Shown here in pieces: positions 10,901 through 20,895 of a stretch of DNA of 64,000 bases. The stretch is from Cannabis sativa (lineage: Eukaryota; Streptophyta; Magnoliopsida; Rosales; Cannabaceae), in the NCBI RefSeq assembly GCF_029168945.1, contig NC_083603.1, positions 43,710,396 through 43,774,395 of the forward strand. Direction: 5' to 3'. A program made the translations under genes and the position numbers. Within the stretch, counting starts at the first letter, position 1. Each line of letters starts with the position of its first letter. A model generated the notes under the pieces. The model saw nothing but the letters and a program-made list of their open reading frames with translations. It was not told where the DNA came from and ran no database searches.

Positions 10901-12085
10901 CTGAACTCTGGGGAGGGATGGGATCATAATAAGCTTGTCTTGTGGCTTAGACCTGAGGCGATTAATCGATTGGAGGGGGTGGATTTTGGCACTTTACTGA
11001 ATGAGGACATTCTGTATTGGAAATCCTCTCCAGACGGTTCCTTTAGTATTAAGAGGGCTTATTGGGACCTCAATCGGTCGCGATTCTTTGAGAAAGATGC
11101 TATTGGTAGTCGGATTTGGAAGTTGAAGATGCATGAAAGAGTGAAACTTTTCCTTTGGAAGTTGTATCAGAATTCTCTCCCTTTTGGCTGCAAATTCAGA
11201 GAGATTTTTGGTTCTCAACCTGGCCTTTGTATGTTATGTGGGGAAAGTGAGGGAGACACTGTGAGCCATTTTGTTGCCAATTGTGCTATTTCTAGACAAT
11301 TGTGGTTTTCCAGCTGCTGGAACATTCGGATCACTAACTTCTCTTTGGTTAGTGGAAAGGATATTGTATCTTGGCTTATTGATCCTCCCTTTGCCCAGGT
11401 AATGTCGACTGAGGAGAAGGCTAAATTCTCTTTGTTTGGGGCAATTCTGTATTTCAAGCTGTGGAGGGTTAGGAATGACAATTACCATAACAAGACTTCG
11501 ATGCCATATGAAATGATCCAAAAGATGGTGATGAGGAGCTACCGGGAGCACATCAATATTATGACTCTGGATATTGTTCAGGAAGGGACTAACAGGGGTC
11601 CTGCTGCAATCCATTGGGGCCTTCCGAGACCAGGAAGAATGAAGTGTTTTGTTGACTACGCATCTGATAATGATACAGGTGTAGTTGCTGGTGTCATATA
11701 TGATTGGGAGGGCTCGGTCAAGAGATTTGGTGCTAAGAAGGTAACTGCTGTCTCTTCTTTTCAAGGGGAGCTGGAGGCGATTGCCTTTGGTGTGGAACTG
11801 GCTCGGGCTTACGCAGAAGTGGGGGTGGATTTCCATTCAGATAATTGGCAACTGGTGAATTCTTTGAGCACAGGTCGAAGTCTTTGGTGGAATGCAAGCT
11901 TCTCTTTCAATAAAATCCTTAGGGAGTTAGATGGTTTTGATTGCTCTGTATCTTGGATTTCTCGTAGTTTTAATGATTCTGCTCATACTCTAGCTAGGTG
12001 GGGTTTGTCCCATAATTGTAATGGTGCACTTCGTTTCTGGGAGGTGAGTCCCCATGTGCTCACCAAAATGCTTTTTTCGGCTTAA
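7985..12085 (+). CDS. LINE ORF2: endonuclease, reverse transcriptase, RNase H (1366 aa)
   Basis: Seen in order: an exonuclease-endonuclease-phosphatase domain (WNCRGLGKP near the N-terminus, VMGDLNSVL, and RHSDHAPVIL with the catalytic SDH); reverse transcriptase (KSPGPDGFPVKFF, DYRPISLCNSIYK, NQAAFIKGR, CDMSKAYDRLEW, RQGDPLSPLLF, and catalytic YADD in LMYADDLVVF); a zf-RVT zinc-binding segment (RVKLFLWKL, then CMLCG and SHFVANC); and a C-terminal RNase H (FVDYASD, GELEAIAFG, FHSDNWQLVNSL). The frame is uninterrupted. Known: ORF2 nicks the target and primes reverse transcription from it. It overlaps ORF1 in the -1 frame, which suggests coupled termination and reinitiation. Whether it is active cannot be told from sequence alone. 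Confidence 0.95.
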   Translation: MLVVAWNCRGLGKPAAVNALRSLIRSANPDVIFLMETKKNALEMEGIWQSLGFNNGVAVSSVGASGGLALFWRQGWNIQIMTMDISKIVARFSGDRVSLDWIGCFTYAPPRREDRAEFWNDLGNFFDAQVDPWIVMGDLNSVLSSIEKVGGRPVTQAEGEGLRNFLFNHGAIDLAGVGAFFTWTNGQDEDHIIKEKLDRVIVSSEWLTHFKKAGVRNLSIRHSDHAPVILDTRMEREFFSTPFRYLDAWSRDSSCRKVIEDSWKLGVEGFQSFILCQKLRITAKALGEWNRLVFGFCQSKIKALEKLLIEVQNRPPSKDNLELEGSIMLELDEVEDRLESIWRQKSRENWLHEGDKNSRFFHASIVVRRKRNHIWAIRQADSSLIEDRASIAHYFRSNFQALFTSSGDNVDNDLSDLITASITREENFRLCSCPSEEEIKKIVWALPPLKSPGPDGFPVKFFKQYWDIVGNQVVDFVKEFFINGKFCSEVNKTFIVLIPKKSHAESFDDYRPISLCNSIYKIVSKLLANRLSGVLDKLISPNQAAFIKGRNIAENSIIANDIVHDMKRRRGGNAFACIKCDMSKAYDRLEWNFLLKVLKAFGFGRHFCQMIMHCVSSVSFQVLLNGGITKKFFPKRGVRQGDPLSPLLFILCGEVLSRIFLAKEEEGCLKGFPIGQSGQSITHLMYADDLVVFLKAENDVLDSFLESMENYCRWSGQLINVRKSKVFFSNNCSNDCREDFLHKLGYEEMKRGEKFLGNPFLIKGRGSVDFDFITEKISKRLEGWRARLLSQAARSILVKNVLASIPLYSMSTFLLPRKTTDAIDGILRKFWWKGNVQEGRFLALKAWDSMCKPKTCGGLGFRRSADINFSLIAKLGWDMASNTQSLWKSVLLERYCPHSDFLSTTIPTSASLVARGIWANRDFIADNSIWAIGKNSQVNLWSGLWSSKDGVVCDSGDLNPMCKVDITVGDLMLNSGEGWDHNKLVLWLRPEAINRLEGVDFGTLLNEDILYWKSSPDGSFSIKRAYWDLNRSRFFEKDAIGSRIWKLKMHERVKLFLWKLYQNSLPFGCKFREIFGSQPGLCMLCGESEGDTVSHFVANCAISRQLWFSSCWNIRITNFSLVSGKDIVSWLIDPPFAQVMSTEEKAKFSLFGAILYFKLWRVRNDNYHNKTSMPYEMIQKMVMRSYREHINIMTLDIVQEGTNRGPAAIHWGLPRPGRMKCFVDYASDNDTGVVAGVIYDWEGSVKRFGAKKVTAVSSFQGELEAIAFGVELARAYAEVGVDFHSDNWQLVNSLSTGRSLWWNASFSFNKILRELDGFDCSVSWISRSFNDSAHTLARWGLSHNCNGALRFWEVSPHVLTKMLFSA

Positions 12086-12114
12086 TGAAGTTGTTTTTCT
12101 CAGCAAAAAAAAAA

Positions 12115-12128
12115 AACAAGCACTCTAT
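12115..12128. repeat. LINE target-site duplication, right copy
   Basis: Exact copy of the 14-bp sequence at 5952-5965, following the A tract at about 12105-12116. Confidence 0.92.
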
Positions 12129-12783
12129 TAAGGTGAGAGTGAAAATTTATTCAATTATAACGTCCGCTATTATTAAGTTCTGAATACAAATAGGATTCCC
12201 TAACCACTAAATTTCACTTTTTCTTTTGTCAAAGTAAGTTTAGCGCAACACCATTACAAGATCTGCTACAATGTACAAAACTAACATCTTCAAGCAAGAC
12301 TAAAAATATCATTTAAAACTAGACCATTTTGGACAGCAAAATCATAGGGCATGATTTTTTTGGTCAACTTTTAAGAAAATACTAAAATTTTAAAATTAAT
12401 GATTTAATTATTGTTGTTTAAAAATTTTCAATAATAAAAGATATATTAAAATTTCAATTTGATAAAGACACGCTTGAATAAGTTTTTTTTTTAAAAAAAA
12501 AAAAATAGTTTGATTAAGTAAACTTAATTTTCTTTATTAGTCTAGTACAAAAATCAAATCATGAAATAAACACATATTTAGCATGTAATGCACCCCATCA
12601 TTTTGTACTATAAAATACTTTTATTATTATTATTTGTAAAGACTTTTATATCTTTTATAAATTGAAAAGATCTCATTTTTCTTACCTCATAAGAAGAAGA
12701 AAAACTTATTTTCAACATAAAACATTACATAGTAATAAATTTCAGTTTTCACTTATTCTTTTTCTTTGTAGAAAAGAAATTGT
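12129..12783. other. Intergenic sequence downstream of the complete PAP gene
   Basis: AT-rich DNA between the LINE and the stop codon of the minus-strand PAP gene; it should include that gene's 3' UTR. No further feature recognised. Confidence 0.5.
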
Positions 12784-15700
12784 TCATGAAGCTAAGGTAG
12801 TGGGTTCACAACCATCATAAACACAAGCCAAAACATCTCTATAGTCTCTTGAGATGGTAAAGGAATCATAGACATTGCCATCACTGCTCTTCTTGTACTC
12901 AAACAATAGCCATGAATGGTTGAATGATGTAAGTTTGACAAATCCAAAGTCAACATCTCTATATATACTCCATGTTGGTTCTGTTTCCCCAAATTTTGTT
13001 AAGTGACTCCCACCACCTCCAACCACTACGTGAATTGTTCCATTAACTGTACCAGAATAATGTGATTTTTCACTATTCATACATTGATTCTGCATTACAA
13101 ATTAATCATCAAACAATATATATGTTAGTTGGGTTTGGTATATCCTTCAGACAATTTTGGTTAAATTTGTTTGGTGTAATAATATGTGCATGAAAAATAA
13201 AAGCTTTGTTTCACTATGGAATTTTTGCATGGGACAAGGGCATGGTAAATCGAGATATCAAGAACTTTGTTTCAGTGCTAGATACTATTAAAAAAATATT
13301 CCGATATATATTTTTAGAGTCGGAGATCGAGAAAAATGTTGAAATAGATTGACCCTAGCAGTAGCAGAGTACTTACCTGGTAAATGGGACAAGTCCTCTC
13401 ATAATTATGGACATGGCCAAAGAAAGCAATGTCCACCTTGTACTTCTGCCATAGCTTTTGTAAGCTCTCCCTTCCCATGGGCTCCCCAAATGACCCATCT
13501 TTCCAGTAAGACGAAGAATAACCCAAAACCCGATGAGCTGCAAAGATCAACCAAGGCTGTTTTTGCCTATCTGCTGAGGCAAGGCATTTCTCTATGAACT
13601 TGTACTGTTCTGAACCTTCTCTCCAGTCATGTTCACTATCAGCTATACAGAAGTGAAACATACCAAACTTTGTTGAGTACCTGAAAAAAAAAATAACATT
13701 ACACATCACACACCACAACATGCTTTTCAAAAATCCCAGATGATAAAAGAAGCATTCAACTGTGTTAACAGATTGTTAAGATAATTAGATGAGAAAGAAA
13801 CATGTACATTCATGTATTGTTTTTACCAGAACTTGGCTCTGTTCTCAGCAGGAACATAGAACATGTTCTCAGCTAGCACACCACACTCGCCACCTGAATC
13901 ATTGCCATCGTAGAATGATCCTGACCCCGGTACATCACGCTCATGATTTCCACTGAATTTGGAGTTTATTCAACAACATGCAAACAAGCTTTTAATCCAA
14001 CACACAAACTCAGAACCTGAGCATACTACAAGAGCTACAAACTACAATATTAAATTCTAAGGCACATAAGAACCTTTGTTGATTCAAAGAGAAAAAGAAG
14101 AAGAGCAGCTCAATATGGCCTCTCTTAGTTTCTCTCTAAATGGGGAAGGGGTGAGTTAGGGACCATAACCCTAGTATATTAGTTATTAATAGTTTTAATT
14201 TGACCCCTCACCAAATAAGAAATGCCACATAACGTATCTATGCAATACACCAATGACATTTTAATACCTAATACATGTCAGTGTGACAGAACAAGGATGT
14301 CAAACCTTGCTATCATATATGGCAAAGTTGATGCAATAGGCTCTACTTGAGCTGTGAACTGGTCCCATTGTGAGATGTATCCATTTGCATATGAAATATC
14401 TCCAATGTGGAAAACTATGTCTATGTTGTCCAAGTCCTTGATGATTTGATCTGTGGTGTTAAGTGAGCCTGGTTGATAATTACTGTACTCATTTGAACCA
14501 TCTCGCTCTGCCTGCAAAATAAACAAGAAAAAAAATACTAAGAAAACTATGTAAAAGACCATATAATAGTTATTAAATTAAACTTATTTTCTTCTTGGTA
14601 TACTTTTCCCATGTCACCAAATATAACCACACGCTGTAATGAATTTTGTCCAGGATATGGGGATGATTTAAAATAGTAGGTTTTGCTCCAGATAATGGTA
14701 CCATTATGTAACATATGTCCAAGCTTGTAAGAGTACCTGATCAAACAAAGAGTCATAACCATAAGAACAACAATGTCAATTGATTTTTTGCAGTTGCAAG
14801 CATTTCTAGTACCGAAGAATCTTACTTTGAGTTAGGCCACAAATCCATCAGAAAACTTGTATGGATGAAACCAGGATCACGCCAACCGAATGTTCGAGCT
14901 GGTGTGCCTGCAAATTTAAGTGAGCTTGGTTGATAAAGTGGTTTCGATTGCAATATCCTATTCTTTTCCACAAGCTAATCACAAAATCGCCTCTCTCTGA
15001 GATTTTGTGTTTCTAGAGTCTAAATTGAAGATGTTCCTGCTAAAATTGTTTCTCCTAAACTATGTTTGAACTTCTTATTCCTCTTAAAAAGGACATAGAT
15101 GAAATGATTAGTACCACACATGCTGTTTCGACCAAAAGTCAATGTTCCAGCTGGTGATTGAATTTGAGGCCTTCCTTTGAAACCCCACTCGACAAAGGGT
15201 ACAGCTTCATTAATGTCATAGCCACTAGTCCAGGTTACTGACATCTGCATCAAAATAAAACATCATTCTAAGAAACTTGATAGAGTATAAGCCTTTTACA
15301 CTAATTTTCCATAGCTTCATAATTGCATATTATAGATTAATACTGAAAACAGTTACAAATGGTCGGTGGTGTAGGTTACCAAGGGCTTTCAATGCATTAT
15401 CAGCAGCTAAATGGCTGTCCAAATGAAATTTCAGTAACCAAATAACCTGGTGTCAGTTACTGAGAGCTCTCCTAGTGCATATTAACTAACAAATCGTCTA
15501 GTGTGGGATACTCATGATTATGCATTTTCAGCAACTAAATGGTTTGTCTGGGATACTCAAGGCTATCCTAGTCCATATGCAGCGACTAAATGTGCTGGTG
15601 TAGGCTAATGTAACAGGTGTCGTAATAAAGTCCCAAATGATATATTGGACAGGTCTTCACACTCATAAGAATGCTATATAAGTTTTTTTTTTTAAGAAAA

Positions 15701-16671
15701 AAAAAGAAGCTTAAACTTACTTCGTTCCAAGACTTCCCTTGTGCAAGACGAGGATAAAGGGGGGCCTTTGGATTTGCAAAGCTTATAGAATTAGAAACTG
15801 CGACCAATTTCGGCTATAAATTTCAAATATAAGAGTTAGGCAACGAGTAAAAGCTAAACCAATAGAATATTAATAGAGCTGAAAGATAAGAGTGACCCTA
15901 CATACATTTGATAACCCGCCTGAGAACAATGCGAAGGAGAAATCTTCTCTTTGATTGATCAACCGAAACTTCAAATTGGCCTTACCTGTCTTGGCATAAT
16001 CAGTGTTGGAATCATTTGCAAACTTGTACTGAAACAAAAACAACAAGCTCAACAATGTTCTTTAAAGAAATTTAAATAACTCTTATGCAATAACTCATAC
16101 CTTAATTGGAGCCGAACATATATATGGAGCTTCTTCCATAATGTCTGTAGCTGGACAGGTAGAGGAGCTGCCATAATAGAACAAACAAATCAATAATTTA
16201 CAATGAGCCTTACAAGAAAGTAACAAAACAACAAAAAAAGTCAAACAAAGAAGACAAAACTTGAAATTTGCTGGAGAAAACACAGCAATCCAATCATCAT
16301 CACTAGGATTAGGTGATTCAAATTTGACATCGATCCATTGAAAATCTTCCCCCTGCAAAACAATCCCATCACCTAAAATCATTTCAGATGATGTTTTACA
16401 TATAATTACCACAGTATCAATGATAAATATATATATAGACAAATATACATGTTCAGTTATAAAAGTACAAAACCTTGGTGCCAAGAACAAGTGGTAGTGT
16501 TTTGACAGACGCGTTTTCATGAAGCTCATAAACAGCTCTGTGGATAGCAATCTTAGACAGTGGCTGAACTCCATCTCCATCTCCACCATGGCTGCCTCTG
16601 GAGTGAGCCACTGGAAAATGTACTAATCCTAATAATGTAATACTCAGCCATAAATAGTTCAAGCACTTCAT
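12784..16671 (-). CDS. Purple acid phosphatase (PAP1/PAP27-like), complete, 12 exons, 619 aa
   Basis: Exons (minus): 16474-16671, 16261-16352, 16101-16167, 15906-16028, 15721-15813, 15115-15244, 14826-14907, 14604-14736, 14306-14511, 13827-13952, 13377-13680 and 12784-13089. All have GT/AG borders and sum to 1860 nt. The protein has a signal peptide (MKCLNYLWLSI), an N-terminal fibronectin-like part, then a metallophosphatase domain. Metal-ligand motifs are visible: GDMG (302-305), GDISY (343-347), GNHE (376-379), FAAH ending at His466, and GHVH (505-508). Known: PAPs hydrolyse phosphomonoesters or pyrophosphate bonds with a dinuclear metal centre, usually in wall or vacuole; close relatives are often labelled probable inactive. 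The length fits that family (about 610 aa). An upstream in-frame ATG at 16692 would add seven residues. It is the tandem partner of the gene at 256-2455. Confidence 0.95.
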
Positions 16672-16699
16672 TTTTTTCAGCTGAACTCTCATAATTATG

Positions 16700-17522
16700 C
16701 TATTTGTTGCAGATAAACTGTAATGATACACAGCCCTCTGTTCTTGGTTTCTAGTCAACTTTGGTTCTATCTATATTATTTTATCAGTTTCCTTTTGTTT
16801 ATTCATATTAATTTTCAAGTTTCAAAGATTATGACCCTCTTTCAGATCAATACTAATTTTAAAAGGAAAAAAATAGTTGTAAAGTCCAAGCCGGCCTTCA
16901 GCAGTGGGCCAGTGGCAATACAATCAATAAATTACTAATTTTAAGAGGCAAAATAAAGAACTCCATATTCGTTTCCGGGTTCTTAATTACTTTAGAAGGA
17001 CTACACATACACCTTTGACTAATTTGAATCTGAATGCAATCAAACAAAGCAAAATAAGTACTAAAATTCAGAACTCATTTAGTCAATGAAAACCAAAATA
17101 ATAAGTTAAACTAAATGTATTAAAATAATCTAATAAGTACTACATTTCTTTTCTTCCTGATTATCATTAGTTAGCAAATCTGGCAATTTCAGTCAAGGAG
17201 GAGGGAAAATTGGGGACAACTCGATATGGCATTCAGTTTTCAGCCTTAGAATGCTTTTTAAATCTACAGAGAGGCTAAACATACAAACTTTGGGACCAGT
17301 TTTTCTAGGTTCAAAGTATGATTATCAAACAACTGGATCTTGGAAACCTTTACATGCTGATACTCAAAATTCTTCATTTGATTAGTTCTTGATGCTTCAA
17401 AGATTGGGAAAGTAACTTCTCCAACTCCACTAAACTGGTAGGACGTAAAAAAAATCAAGAAGTTAATGAAAGGTGATAATTTTTTTTCAAAACCAAATGC
17501 AATCAAAACGACAGAAACAAGA
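16700..17522. other. Spacer between PAP gene and the unknown minus-strand gene
   Basis: The right-hand gene ends at 17523, so its 3' UTR lies at the right end of this interval; the left end is the PAP promoter region. Nothing else recognised. Confidence 0.5.
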
Positions 17523-19574
17523 CTATTGCCCGGCATACATCTCATATTTCTGCAATGCTTCCTTTTGCTTGGCCAAATATGCATCACTATCTTTCGGTAG
17601 ATCAATTGCATTGTTGCCTGCAAAATGAAGCAAGAAAAAGTAGGTGGAACAATGTAAAATTATTCATAGCAAATATTTATTTTAAAAGGTGACATTAAGA
17701 CTCTTAATGAGCTTAGAAAACATAGAATTAACAAGGGAAATATGCTACAAAAAAAAAACAAGGGAAATATTGAAAAAATAAAATATTTACAGAATCAGAT
17801 TGTGAGATCAATAAATTACTTGATCAATGTTTATTATTTGAGATGCAGATGGTTCAGACAAGAATCACGTGTTGAAATTTGTTAGACTATCAATTTTCTA
17901 CAGACATCTCTTTAATTTAAAGTCAATAAAACAGATGGATGATAAAAATGTGAAAAACCAACTTGAAACTCCTGACAAAAGTAATTAAGTACCCCCTGCT
18001 AAGTATTCATAAACACGACTATAATTTTAACTTGAGTACAACAACACAGAGTTCATAGGCTAGATAAAGAATCAATCAGACCTTTGTAGTTGGGGATATA
18101 CAATCACTTGAAACCAACTGTACTTACGAAAGGATAGATAGACAGCAAGCAAAAAGTTTCTACGGCTAATCAAAGGTGGGACACATAACACACAAAATCA
18201 TTGACAAATAATGTTTATATGTGTACTGTACATATCAATTTCTTTATTTTTTAGCAAAAGAATCTTACTCCAAACCCAAAATTAACAGAGAGGTGTGTGT
18301 AAGAAAGTGAACCAGTGGCTGCACATGGCCTTTTGTGTTACGGAAAAAATTAAATGTAATATCTATTACTAAAATAATCATTCAAACGTGACCTGCAACA
18401 TTTAAAGTAACAATGCAGATAGCCATACTTAGATGCACGACTGGACGGGTTGGTTGTTTCATCACCACATCTTTGTTAACCTTTAGAGACACTGGTTTCT
18501 CAGACTGCTGCAACCCCTGTTCATACAGAATTAACAAGCTTTAATTAGCAGCTTCATAATTTACACATAAAAGAAGTACATTTTTAAGAAAACGATCATT
18601 TAGTGGTGCACTAATGAACTATAGACTGAAAATTCAGCTGCCCATTTTCACTAACCTTTTGAGATGCTGGTTTATCAGTCTGCTGACTCCCCTGTTCATA
18701 AAAATCACACACTATAGTAAGAATCAGTTTGAAAGAAATACACATAACAGAAGTTTATAAGACAGTGATCATTTAATTTAATGCACCAGAAACTAAAATT
18801 TGAAGTCTCCATTGAACCCTCACCTTCCTCTTATCCTTCCTCTTGAGGATCTTCATATGGCACTTTTTTATGTAATGCATCAAATGGTACCTAGAATGTC
18901 TAGAGCATAACTGTTCCTGGACTTCTGGGTTCTCAGTAAGCCAGTCAATAATATCTTTAGATTTAACCACCTCATCTTTGTCTAAAGATTCCAGCCACGA
19001 ATAAACTGGTCTCCACTGATCAGTTCGTTGAAATCTAGCGTGTGGGATATCAGCTTGATTATCTTCTTTTTCCTGCTAGACGAAGAAGAACACAAAAATT
19101 ACCATATTTAGCTTCATTTCAGGTCTCAATGAAGCAAGTGAAACAACTCACATAAGTAACCCAATTCACCTAAGAATAATCAGATTCCCAGAATAACAAC
19201 AACAAATTTGAAATTTCAAAAAAGAAATAAAGAAAAAGAGATACCTGAATGGGGGTGGGAGCAACGGGGAGTCTTATGCAATTTTGAATAGAAATAAGTC
19301 TTTGACAGAGATCAGGACGAGGCATTGATTTAATGCCTTCAGGAATAGAATCAAGATTAGAGTCAATCCATGCCTCGACTTCGGCCATGGACACAGCTTT
19401 GGCTTGGGCGAAGGCACAGAGCCAAGCTCGAGCCATGGTGGCCCACTCGTGTGATAGGTCACTGTTGTCATCGTTATCAGAGCTTCTCTGTACAACTCCT
19501 CCTCCTCCTCCTCCTCCTTCTTCTTCTTCTTCTTCCATTTGTGCTAGGGTTTGGTGTGCATAATTATTGGACAT
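17523..19574 (-). CDS. Unrecognised plant protein, five exons, 265 aa
   Basis: Exons (minus): 19245-19574, 18824-19072, 18656-18691, 18429-18516 and 17523-17617; all GT/AG, total 798 nt, stop TAG at 17523-17525. I do not recognise the family. Seen: an acidic, glycine-rich N-terminus (runs of E and G, from simple repeats), then HEWATMARAWLCAFAQAKAV, a helical WIDSNLDSIPEGIKSMPR segment, a lysine/arginine-rich SRHSRYHLMHYIKKCHMKI stretch followed by KRKDKRK (a plausible nuclear signal), and a C-terminal DSDAYLAKQKEALQKYEM helix. There is no signal peptide or membrane segment. Exons 3 and 4 share a duplicated 36-nt unit. The start could be the ATG at 19574 or the next one 12 codons on. A nuclear or regulatory role is only a guess. 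Confidence 0.75.
18429..18824 (-). repeat. Tandem duplication of a mini-exon with its intron
   Basis: The 36-nt exon at 18656-18691 (GSQQTDKPASQK) and the first 36 nt of the exon starting at 18516 (GLQQSEKPVSLK) differ at 8 positions and are 175 bp apart. The flanking intron sequence is also related (for example 'gatcattta' near 18593 and 18767, and similar stretches before each donor). The natural reading is a tandem duplication of about 175 bp. Confidence 0.7.
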
Positions 19575-19599
19575 TTTTGTTTCCTTATTTCTTCAACTA

Positions 19600-20086
19600 C
19601 TGTTGTGTTGCTCTACTGAGGCAGAGAAGAGAAATGTATTGATGACATCATTGTCAGGTGAGAATTGAGATGAGTTCCTTTGAACTTTTCATAACAAACA
19701 ATTAAGAGAAGTAATTAATTATTTTAATTAATACTTATGAGATGTACTTAAATTAAATTTACATTTTTATAATTAGTTTCACTAGATATTTTTATAGTTT
19801 GTTTTTAATTTGTTATAAACTGTATTTTTTGTCAGTTTTTTTTTTTTTTTTTTTTTTGAAATTGGGAAATTTTAGTGGACTTACTCATATATTATTTTTA
19901 ATTTTTTTTTTTTTAAAATTTACAGTTTGGATGGCTACTATGATTGCTTGGGTTGTTATATAAATTTCGATTGCAATTTAATTGCTTCCTAAATTGTTAT
20001 GTGGTTGCTATGTAAAAATACAAAAAAAAAATACTTTAAAATATAAAAATAAAAACACCCATGTAATAGAAAAAAAGTTTGTATGA
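19600..20086. other. AT-rich spacer with T tracts
   Basis: Promoter side of the minus-strand gene ending at 19574, followed by AT-rich DNA with a T run near 19835-19857. No gene recognised. Confidence 0.5.
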
Positions 20087-20095
20087 TAAATTATT

Positions 20096-20470
20096 AGATA
20101 ACTACCACTTTGTATCCTCTTAATATTTTGCAAAAGTTACCAATTAGACTTTCTGTTTTGTTAAATGACAAAATGGACCATGTGTTTTTCAAAATAGTAC
20201 AAATAGGACCCTTAACTGATTTTATGTCAAAATAAAATTTAATAATAATCTGATCTAAAGTGTTATGATAAAACTGTTTATCTTTTTTGTAATTGTTCGT
20301 GTTAGGAATTGTCTTCAAGTTAGTTATATTAAAAAAAAATTGTCAAAAATTAAACTCAGGGTCCTATTCTTACTGTTTTAGAAAATACATGATCCATTTT
20401 GTTATTTAACAAAACAGATGATCCAGTCGGTAACTTTTATAAAACACAAAGTCTAAAACGATATTTACCC
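20096..20470. mobile_element. Foldback Mutator-like MITE, family A, diverged copy
   Basis: The right end GATATTTACCC and the internal phrases ('gttaaatgacaaaatgga', 'gggtcctattct') match the family A elements at 43848 and 45733. It is flanked by TAAATTATT on both sides (20087-20095 and 20471-20479), a perfect 9-bp duplication. The halves are inverted repeats. No coding capacity. Confidence 0.75.
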
Positions 20471-20677
20471 TAAATTATTTCAATTTTATAAAACCAAGCA
20501 ATAAAGCCGCGTCTAAAATTTTTGTTAGTATTAGAATAAAAATAACTATTTGTTAATGTAAGAAATAGTTAATTAAAAAATAATTTTAATATACAATAAT
20601 AATAAAATTATATTATTTAGTTTTGTATTATTAATTATTATTATTATTATTTTGAGTTATTTATTAGAGTAATTTGC

Positions 20678-20895
20678 GACATAAAAGAATGGTTGGACAC
20701 TCAATTCGAAATAAAAGACTTGGGTGAAGCTAATTATGTTCTTGGAATTCAAATCATTAAAAATCAGAAAAACAGATCACTTGCTCTCTTGCAAGTAGCT
20801 GACATTGATAAGGTGCTAAAGCGTTTCTCAATGAATGACACCAAAGGGGCAGTTATGCCTTCTAGACCTAGTGTGCGACTATCTAAGGAATAGTG
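20678..20895 (+). pseudogene. Ty1/copia reverse transcriptase fragment
   Basis: Reads EWLDTQFEIKDLGEANYVLG, then a typical copia continuation to RPSVRLSKE and a stop. This is the end of a copia reverse transcriptase domain. Its continuation into RNase H is found after the insertion at 20896-22764, starting at 22770. It is a decayed retroelement fragment. Confidence 0.85.

Larger units (their letters stand above)
5966..12114 (+). mobile_element. Full-length L1-type LINE retrotransposon
   Basis: The 6.15-kb insertion is bounded by the 14-bp direct repeat AACAAGCACTCTAT. It has a 334-bp 5' leader, ORF1 (6300-7991), ORF2 (7985-12085), a very short 3' UTR and a tail of about 12 A. Both reading frames are open throughout. 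The element is clearly richer in G+C than the surrounding DNA. Known: plant L1-type elements encode an RNA-binding ORF1 with a zinc knuckle and an ORF2 with endonuclease, reverse transcriptase and often RNase H. The perfect duplication and intact frames indicate a recent insertion. It lies in the spacer between the two PAP genes. Confidence 0.95.

Noticed and set aside
11234..11836. Minus-strand frame of 200 codons at the LINE 3' end
   Set aside because: It overlaps the zinc-binding and RNase H coding region on the other strand; no family features.
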